From NCBI GenBank assembly GCA_947475295.1, contig CANJLF010000004.1, positions 62,001-126,000 of the forward strand: a DNA stretch of 64,000 nt. The letters run 5' to 3'. Below are positions 58,075 through 64,000 of the stretch, piece after piece. The stretch's first letter is position 1; each line of letters begins with the position of its first letter. The translations under genes and the position numbers were made by a program. Source of the stretch: Fidelibacterota bacterium (GTDB lineage: Bacteria > Pseudomonadota > Alphaproteobacteria > Rhodospirillales > Rhodospirillaceae). The notes under the pieces were generated by a model. That model was not told the DNA's origin and searched no databases. It worked only from the letters and a program-made list of their open reading frames with translations.

Positions 58075-58750
58075 CTGCGGTCAACATATATCCAACGGTG
58101 CGTATGGTGCGCAGCAAGGGCTTGTCGAAGCCGGCGTCGATCTTATTGCGAAGCTTGCTGACTTGCACGTCAATGACATTGGTCTCGGGGTCGAAATCGT
58201 ATTCCCAGACGTTCTCGAGCAACATCGTGCGGGTTACAATCTGGCCGGCATGGCGCATGAGGTATTCCAGCAAGCGGAATTCGCGCGGACGCAGCGTGAT
58301 GAGCTTTCCCGCGCGGGTGACTTTGTGCGTGCGAAAATCGATGCGCAGATCATGCATCGATAACTCGGATACCGCCGCCTGCGGACTTGAGCCGCGCCGC
58401 GCCAAAACCTCGATGCGCGCCATGAGTTCACCAAAGGCAAAAGGCTTGGTGAGGTAGTCGTCGCCGCCCGCCTTAAGCCCGCGGATACGCTCGTCAACAT
58501 CGCCCAAAGCCGAGAGAATCAAGATCGGAGAACTATTGCCGGTGGAGCGCAACTGTTGAATCACCGCAAGGCCTTCCAGATCGCCCGGCAGCATACGGTC
58601 GATGATGATGACGTCGTGCCCGCCTTGCGTCGCCAGGGCCAAGCCATCGCGGCCATTGGTGGCCGCCTCAAGCGTGTGGCCTTCCGCCGCGAGACGATCG
58701 CGGACGAAAGCGCTCAAACGCTCGTTGTCTTCCACCAGCAGGATTTTCAT
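58067..58750 (-). CDS. OmpR/PhoB-family response regulator
   Basis: The 227-aa protein has a receiver domain with acidic EDN at 7-9, the phospho-Asp in VIIIDRMLPGDL and Lys in YLTKPFAFGEL. The C-terminal winged helix (TLRPREFRLLEYLMRHAG) has the DNA-binding region VDVQVSKLRNKID. It heads the minus-strand cluster that continues through the membrane modules. Confidence 0.95.
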   Translation of the reverse strand: MKILLVEDNERLSAFVRDRLAAEGHTLEAATNGRDGLALATQGGHDVIIIDRMLPGDLEGLAVIQQLRSTGNSSPILILSALGDVDERIRGLKAGGDDYLTKPFAFGELMARIEVLARRGSSPQAAVSELSMHDLRIDFRTHKVTRAGKLITLRPREFRLLEYLMRHAGQIVTRTMLLENVWEYDFDPETNVIDVQVSKLRNKIDAGFDKPLLRTIRTVGYMLTADD

Positions 58751-59076
58751 CGATGACCTGTATCCGGGTCCCGGGCGATGCTAGCGGATGCTGCGAGCGC
58801 CGTCTTGTCGGGGAAGGCGGCGAAGGGGCTAGGTAATGCAATGATAATGAAGACGATTTCAAATATCCTCGCCGTCCCCGGGGCGGAAATAAGTCACCTA
58901 TCTACTAATTATGGGTGCATAATTACATTATACATCTATAAGATGCATTTCCGCCGGGTTGAGGCCTATCCGGGACATCTTGCGGGCTGCGGGCGAAGTC
59001 GCTATACACCCGCCTTCCCGCGCGGAACCCCGGATTATTCGGGCGCCAACCCGCCCGCGTATTTATGAGGCGTGCC
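58751..59076. other. 326-bp intergenic region between the response regulator and rpmE
   Basis: No ORF with coding character is present. An AT-rich stretch around 58850-58945 probably holds the divergent promoter for the response regulator. A good sigma-70 promoter for rpmE lies at 58980-59008. No operator repeat was recognised. Confidence 0.6.
58980..59008 (+). promoter_or_regulatory. Sigma-70-type promoter of rpmE
   Basis: TTGCGG and TATACA are separated by exactly 17 bp. The predicted transcript would have a leader of about 60 nt before the rpmE ATG. Confidence 0.6.
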
Positions 59077-59304
59077 ATGAAGAAAGAAGGTCACCCGGAT
59101 TACCACGAGATCACTGTGGTGATGACCGATGGAACCGAGTTCAAGACCCGTAGCACCTATGGCAAGGCGGGCGATACCATGCGTCTTGAAATCGACCCCA
59201 AGACCCACCCGGCTTGGACCGGCGTTCATCGCCTGAACGATGCCGGCGGCCAGCTCGCTAAATTCAACAAGCGCTTCAAGGGCTTCGGTTCGTCGAAGGC
59301 CTAA
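59077..59304 (+). CDS. rpmE: 50S ribosomal protein L31
   Basis: The 75-aa protein starts [14 protein letters not shown] and ends with [13 protein letters not shown], both typical of bL31. It lacks the CxxC pair, so it is the zinc-independent form, as usual in alphaproteobacteria. The ATG at 59077 is chosen over a start four codons upstream. A strong terminator follows. Confidence 0.95.
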   Translation: MKKEGHPDYHEITVVMTDGTEFKTRSTYGKAGDTMRLEIDPKTHPAWTGVHRLNDAGGQLAKFNKRFKGFGSSKA

Positions 59305-59340
59305 AACGCCTCACCTCGCGCCTGAGACACAATATCTAGT

Positions 59341-59364
59341 AGCCGCGTCGGACACGACGCGGCT
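59341..59364 (+). terminator. Intrinsic terminator of rpmE
   Basis: A perfect 10-bp stem (AGCCGCGTCG / CGACGCGGCT) with loop GACA is followed by TTTGTG. It lies 36 bp after the rpmE stop. Confidence 0.92.
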
Positions 59365-59529
59365 TTTGTGTTATTAGTTGATGCTCATATTGGCGGACTT
59401 TAGCAACACCTTGCCCTTCTAGCCGTTAATGCGGCGAGCACTGACGCCGTCGGCGCGACCTCCCAAAAATGTCCCCTTTAGAATAAAGGGTACATAGGGC
59501 GGATAACACATAAGGCTGAATGGGCCCTC

Positions 59530-61473
59530 ATGTTAGCCATCACGCAGTTTGAAGTTCACGTGCTTCAGAAGGGACGCTGGACGATTCATGCACGCTATCC
59601 CGGCGAGGAGCGCAACCAAGCGATCCAAGATGCCCGGGCCACGGAAGCCGGAACCGGCTTCGCCACCAAGGTCATTCGCGAGACCTACTTCCCTGAGGTC
59701 AACGAGAGCGAACGCATCACGGTTTACGCCAGCCCCAAGGCCAAGGAGCAAGATAAGCCGCTGCTGGCCAAGCAGCGCCGCAAACCGCTGGCCAGCGTGG
59801 CGCGCGCCGCGACCGGAGTCGTCACCCGCCGCAACCGCCAGACCGTCGCCCGCCAACCGTTGACGGCCTCGCAGATGTTTTTCCGCGTCATTGTCGCCGG
59901 CGGGTTCAGCCTCGCGGCGGCGACGTTAATGACCGGCGTTCTGGTCTTGACCCTGAATCTGTTCGCCAGCTCCGGCGTGGAATTAGCGCCCGATACGCGC
60001 ACGATGCTACTGACCTATGCCTACATTTTGATGTTCCTATTTTTCTTCCTGTCGCTATTCCGTTCGCGGCTGCCGCTGCACCCGCTTCTGGCCGAACTGT
60101 GGCAGAAGGCCTCCAAGGCGGCCACACCCTCGGTCGTGGCGTTAAATGACGGAAAGCCACCGCGTGTCAGACCGAAGCACGAGCGCGCACCTTCGCCGGA
60201 GACATTGCGCGAGTGGGAAGACCTGAAGGTCAAACGCGGCGATCTTGATCCGCTGAAACTCCAAGAGATGGCGGGCCCGCCGCCCGTGGCCGCGCCGGCG
60301 CCTGCCGAACCGCCGCCGATTGGGGACGTGCCGCCGCCACCCGAGGTCGCGAAAGCCGACGCTAAGAAAGCCGAAGCCGAGAAGGCCGCGGCTAAAAAGG
60401 CGGCCGATGCTAAGAAGAAAGACGATGACGCCAAGAAGGAAGACGCCAAACAGAAAGAGGACTTGGCGCCGGCCCCTGCTGCGCCCACGGAAACCGCGCC
60501 CGATACCTTAAATCTGGAACGTATGGTCTTGCGCCGCTTCGCGGTCGACGTCGTCAAGCCGGCCATCATGAGTTCCATGCCCGACGATCCGGTGGCCCGT
60601 CGTGGAGCCGCTGTGGTTTTGGCCGGCGGCGCTGCCGGCGTTGCCGCGACCGCGCAGTTGACCCCTGCTGGCGAGATGGAGCTGCTGACCGATGTCCTAC
60701 ATCATATCGGCATGACTCAGGGCGCCATCGATTCATTCATGAGTCAGCACGACCAGCAAACCACCGCGCCCGCCAATGCCGGATTGCTCGGCGCCGGACG
60801 CAGCGCGCTGGCTGCCTATCTGGAAGGCGGCGTCAATATCTCCGCCGTGCTGGCCCGCGTTCTGACCAGCTGGCGGACACCCATGGGGCAAAACAATCTG
60901 CCAGACCAAGCGTTCGGTGGCGGCGACATCAATGCGGTACCTTTGCTCGATGTCTATATGATGACCGAATTGCGCGAAGACGCACGCTTCGAGAAAAACG
61001 AAACCGCCGTGGAGGCCCTGCACGATCAGGCCATGGGCATGCATAACGGCGTCGTGCGCGCGGCCATTACCGCGCACGGCGGTCACGAGGTGAAACACAC
61101 CGGCAAAGGCATTTTCGCGCGCTTCGCGTCGGCGCGCGAGGCCGTCGACGCGGCGGTGGACATGCAGCGCGCGTTCACCGAAATCGGCTCCAAGCTCGCC
61201 ATCGGCCTCGTCGGTAATAACACCGCCGGGAATGACCCGATCCTGTCGGCTAACCTGGTGCACCAGGCGCAGGCGGTCGTCGCACGCACCGGCGCCGGCG
61301 AGATTCTCTGCGAAGCCCAGGTTCAAGCGGCCGTGCGGCGTCAACGCGGCATCACTGAGACCGGCGACCTCGATCATGTCTCGGAGGAGTTGGACTTGGT
61401 GCGTCTGGGGACGGCAGCGCCCGACTTTGAAGCCCCTAAACACAATGCCGGCGCCGGTTCCGTCAGCCTTTAA
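59530..61473 (+). CDS. Two-helix membrane protein with degenerate class III cyclase domain
   Basis: The 647-aa protein has an N-terminal alpha/beta domain (residues 1-70, VLQKGRWTIHARYPGEERNQAI), two membrane helices (about 116-142 and 155-178) and a Pro/Ala/Lys linker (about 240-325). A helical domain follows, then a C-terminal nucleotide-cyclase homology region. The two metal-binding Asp positions are replaced by Glu480 (TEL) and Lys526 (HTGKG), so catalysis is unlikely. It is a tandem paralogue of the following gene, with matching length and domain order. It may regulate that protein by heterodimerising. Confidence 0.78.
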   Translation: MLAITQFEVHVLQKGRWTIHARYPGEERNQAIQDARATEAGTGFATKVIRETYFPEVNESERITVYASPKAKEQDKPLLAKQRRKPLASVARAATGVVTRRNRQTVARQPLTASQMFFRVIVAGGFSLAAATLMTGVLVLTLNLFASSGVELAPDTRTMLLTYAYILMFLFFFLSLFRSRLPLHPLLAELWQKASKAATPSVVALNDGKPPRVRPKHERAPSPETLREWEDLKVKRGDLDPLKLQEMAGPPPVAAPAPAEPPPIGDVPPPPEVAKADAKKAEAEKAAAKKAADAKKKDDDAKKEDAKQKEDLAPAPAAPTETAPDTLNLERMVLRRFAVDVVKPAIMSSMPDDPVARRGAAVVLAGGAAGVAATAQLTPAGEMELLTDVLHHIGMTQGAIDSFMSQHDQQTTAPANAGLLGAGRSALAAYLEGGVNISAVLARVLTSWRTPMGQNNLPDQAFGGGDINAVPLLDVYMMTELREDARFEKNETAVEALHDQAMGMHNGVVRAAITAHGGHEVKHTGKGIFARFASAREAVDAAVDMQRAFTEIGSKLAIGLVGNNTAGNDPILSANLVHQAQAVVARTGAGEILCEAQVQAAVRRQRGITETGDLDHVSEELDLVRLGTAAPDFEAPKHNAGAGSVSL

Positions 61474-61798
61474 AGGCGGACCCGGCGCGATACTCTCAGA
61501 ACCGCAGTTACACTTTTCACGGGAGTAATTTGATCATGCGCCAAAAATGCGCCTATCGATTGAAACTGTCATGCCTTGTGTGTCATTTTGCGCCCGATTG
61601 GGCTTCCTGGCCGCGGTTGAGGCCGCCACATTTAAGGTATCTTTAGGGAATCCCTAGCATTTTCTAATGTGCGGACGCGTGCGTGGCATGACGCACAGGG
61701 CTAGCCCGCCGTCGATTTATTTGCAACCGCCGGCGGCGAAAAGGGGAAGTGCGAGGATCGGGATACGCCGCGTGAGGCGACCCGGCGCGCTATGACGC
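61474..61798. other. 325-bp intergenic region between the two cyclase-like genes
   Basis: No coding ORF is apparent. A perfect 13-nt palindrome (TAGGGA-A-TCCCTA, 61644-61656) is the only clear local structure, and no terminator was recognised. The promoter of the second cyclase gene is presumably here but could not be placed. Confidence 0.5.
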
Positions 61799-63733
61799 AT
61801 GGCTCGGGAAAGTTACGAAGTCTATTATCAGCAGAACGGACGCTGGCAGCTTCATGCCAGCTACGAAGCTAATCAGCGCGAACAAGCGATCGAGGACGCC
61901 AAGGGTATCGAGGCCAAGGAAGGCTTCCCCTCGCGCGTCGTGCGCGAGACATTCTCGGACGACACCAATACCTCGGAAGAAGTTGTCACCTGGCAAAGCG
62001 CCAAAGCCAAAAATATCAACGACGCCGATTCCATGTTCGGCGAGAAGAAGGCCAAAGCGCCGAAGAAAAAGCGCCAGCCTCCGCCGCCGCAACCGGCGCG
62101 CCCAGCGCCTGATCAACCGCGCCCTTAGCAACCCAAAACCAAACCGTCGCCGCCCAAGCCGACGGGACAAAAACAGCGCAAGCCCAAGAGCAAGAAAAAG
62201 CGCAGCGGTTTTGTCCGCTTCCTACTAGCCATCGTCATCAGCCTTGCGCTGGCCATCGTTTCGATGGTCACCGCGTCATTGATTGTCGCGCAGGTGATGA
62301 GCATGGGCATGCTGCCGCCCGCGAACTATACGCAGCTCATCATTGGCGCCTCGGTGCTGGTATTCTTCCTGGCGCTATTCATCAACCTCCAGCGGCAGTT
62401 TAACATTCTGTCGATGCTGCGCGGCAGCGGCAAAGCGAAGCAGGCGCAAGCACCGGGACCTGGGCAGATGCTGGCCGCGGCCAAAAAGAAGGCTCCGGTC
62501 CAGGACATCGAATTCGACCAGGTTGAAATCGAAGATTTACGCGCCAAGGTCGAAGCCGACGATGCCGCCGCAGCGATGGACACCGAGGAAGCCGAAGCTC
62601 AGGGCGAACTCCAGGTGCTCGACGCTGACATGGGCTCGGAGGTTTACACCAGCGAGCCGGTTGCCGAAGAACCACCGGCTATGGAAGAAGCACCTCCGCC
62701 CCCGCCAACACCTCAGCCCGCCGCCAGGGCCGAGCCCAAGGCGGAGCCGCCGCCGCCCAGACCCGAAGAGAAAAAGCCCGCAGCACCTAAAACGCCGGAG
62801 AAATCGCCGGCGGAAATGGAAGCGCGCAGCGGCCTGACCAAATTCATCAGCGATGCCTTACGCACCGCCAAACCTGAGCCGACTAATGCCTTCTCCAAGT
62901 TCGGCATGAATCTGTATTTGGCGGGCGGCGCCTCGGTCATCGGCCAGTCGAAGAAGCTCGGCAAGGACGCGCAGCTTTCGGTATTGAAGGACGGCTTGGT
63001 CGCGGCCGGAAATACGCCCGAACGGGCCGAGAGTTTCTGCGTCGAGTTGCCGACCTACGGCAAGAATCCGCGCTATACGTTCATGGTGCAGGCCGGCGCT
63101 AAGGCCATGACCCTGCAGATGCGCGGCGACGCCAACGCCACCCAAGACATCGGCGCCCTGCTCTCTGAATGGAACCTGCCGGAGAAGCGCCCCACGGTGC
63201 CTTCGGTGTTCACCTTTGTGTTTACCGATATCGTCGGCTCGACCGCCATGACTCAGCGTCTCGGCAATGCCGGCGCGCAAAAGGCGGTGCGCGCTCACAA
63301 TACCGCCGTGCGCGGCGCGTTGCAGGCCCACAAGGGCCGCGAAGTGAAGCACACCGGCGACGGCATTATGGCGGTGTTCCCCGACCCGGTGTCGGCGGTG
63401 CAAGCCACCATCCGCATGCAGCGCGAGGTCGCCGCCCACAACGGTGCAAACCCCAATATCGAAGTCATGATTCGTGTGGGCGTCAACGTCGGCGAAGCGG
63501 TGGAAGAGGACAACGACTTCTTCGGCGCGGCCGTGCAGATGACGGCGCGCATTTGCGACAAGGCCACCAAGGGCAATATCTGGGTATCGCAAGCCGTGAA
63601 AGACGCCTGCAAAGGCCAGAAGATCGGTTTTATCCCGCGCGGCGGTTTTGAGATGAAGGGCATTCAGGGCAAGAAGTCGCTTTATGAAATCGGCTGGAGC
63701 GACACCCACAAGAACGAGCTGGCCGACCTTTAG
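61799..63733 (+). pseudogene. Membrane class III adenylate/guanylate cyclase gene interrupted by an in-frame TAG
   Basis: Read through codon 110 (TAG at 62126-62128), the frame encodes 644 aa. It comprises the N-terminal domain homologous to the preceding gene, a basic linker, two helices (FLLAIVISLALAIVSMV and LIIGASVLVFFLALFI), a Pro-rich linker, a helical domain and an intact cyclase domain. Both metal Asp residues are present: Asp477 in FTDIVGS and Asp521 in HTGDGIMAVF. The first in-frame start codon after the stop is the ATG at 62264, inside the first helix. CAG-to-TAG is the simplest mutation. Genuine disruption, readthrough or a sequencing error are all possible. Confidence 0.8.
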
Positions 63734-64000
63734 GGTTTTCCGAGGCCCCTCACCTCGGCCTGCACGACAATCTCTCCCGCCCGCTCGAACTTCAACGTCA
63801 AGGGAACGGTTTCACCCGCCTTCAGGGGCGCCTTGAGATTCATAACCATGATATGCAGGCCGCCGGGCGAGAGCTCCACCGTCTGGCCGGGCTTGATGCT
63901 CAACGCCGGGACTGCCGCCATGGTCATGACGCCGTTGGTCGTGGCGCTGTTGTGAACATGGGCCATGGCTGCAGCCGGTGTTGATACCGAGAGCAGTTTG
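63730..64000 (-). CDS. PCu(A)C periplasmic copper chaperone, N-terminus beyond the window
   Basis: The frame is open to the right edge (about 89 residues present). The upstream residues SVSTPAAAMAHVH, then GVMTMA and GGLHIMVMNL, match the H(M)x10Mx21HxM copper site of PCu(A)C proteins, which deliver Cu(I) to the CuA site of cytochrome oxidase. The internal ATG at 63966 is not the true start. The stop overlaps the convergent cyclase gene. Confidence 0.88.
   Translation of the reverse strand, partial: KLLSVSTPAAAMAHVHNSATTNGVMTMAAVPALSIKPGQTVELSPGGLHIMVMNLKAPLKAGETVPLTLKFERAGEIVVQAEVRGLGKP

Noticed and set aside
62126-62137. Viral-type readthrough context after the amber codon (TAG followed by CAA)
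   Set aside because: The known motif needs UAG-CAR-YYA, and the third codon here is CCC. The motif is also a eukaryotic one, so it is not evidence for readthrough.

Overview
The window is a high-GC, gene-dense bacterial chromosome segment, almost certainly alphaproteobacterial. The evidence is gene order: tilS-cpoB-pal-tolB-tolA-tolR-tolQ-ybgC-ruvB-ruvA-ruvC-yebC, ftsH-folP-glmM, serC-serA-hisZ-purA, zapA-6S RNA-5-FCL ligase, and epmA/efp. Genus cannot be fixed from the sequence alone. No transposase, integrase, CRISPR array, tRNA or rRNA was seen.

Layout. 1-9.0 kb holds mixed metabolic genes: NAD(P)HX repair (cut by the left edge), a D-amino-acid dehydrogenase, a peroxiredoxin, an MBL hydrolase, a frameshifted gene, a Tat-signal PLP aminotransferase, a JAMM peptidase and an RluA-type pseudouridine synthase. 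9.0-11.7 kb encodes a large membrane pseudokinase-like protein with a membrane partner. 11.8-18.5 kb is the purA/hisZ/serA/rarD/serC biosynthetic block. 18.6-26.1 kb is thiD, glmM, a TonB-dependent receptor, folP and ftsH. 26.2-36.9 kb is tilS plus the Tol-Pal envelope system and the RuvABC resolvasome. 37-41 kb holds ymdB, 5-FCL ligase, a 6S RNA candidate, zapA, a class I aldolase and thiE.

41-44.6 kb is an accessory-looking island. chrB, a chromate-response regulator, is divergent from an outer-membrane-protein gene and a nine-heme cytochrome c, and a repeated operator-like sequence lies between them. 44.6-51.8 kb has epmA/efp, suhB and a second MotA/MotB-like proton-channel envelope system with OmpA-like partners. 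51.8-58.8 kb is a single-strand cluster: a two-component system, a duplicated two-gene membrane module with four invariant histidines, a siderophore receptor and a PiuC-type dioxygenase. It is separated internally by a 102-bp inverted repeat. 59-63.7 kb has rpmE followed by two tandem paralogous membrane proteins with class III cyclase domains. The first is catalytically degenerate. The second keeps its catalytic residues but has an in-frame amber codon. A PCu(A)C copper chaperone runs off the right edge.

The most promising candidates for undescribed biology are the duplicated histidine-rich membrane module in the TCS/TonB/PiuC cluster, the ChrB-porin-nonaheme cytochrome island, and the active/inactive cyclase pair.
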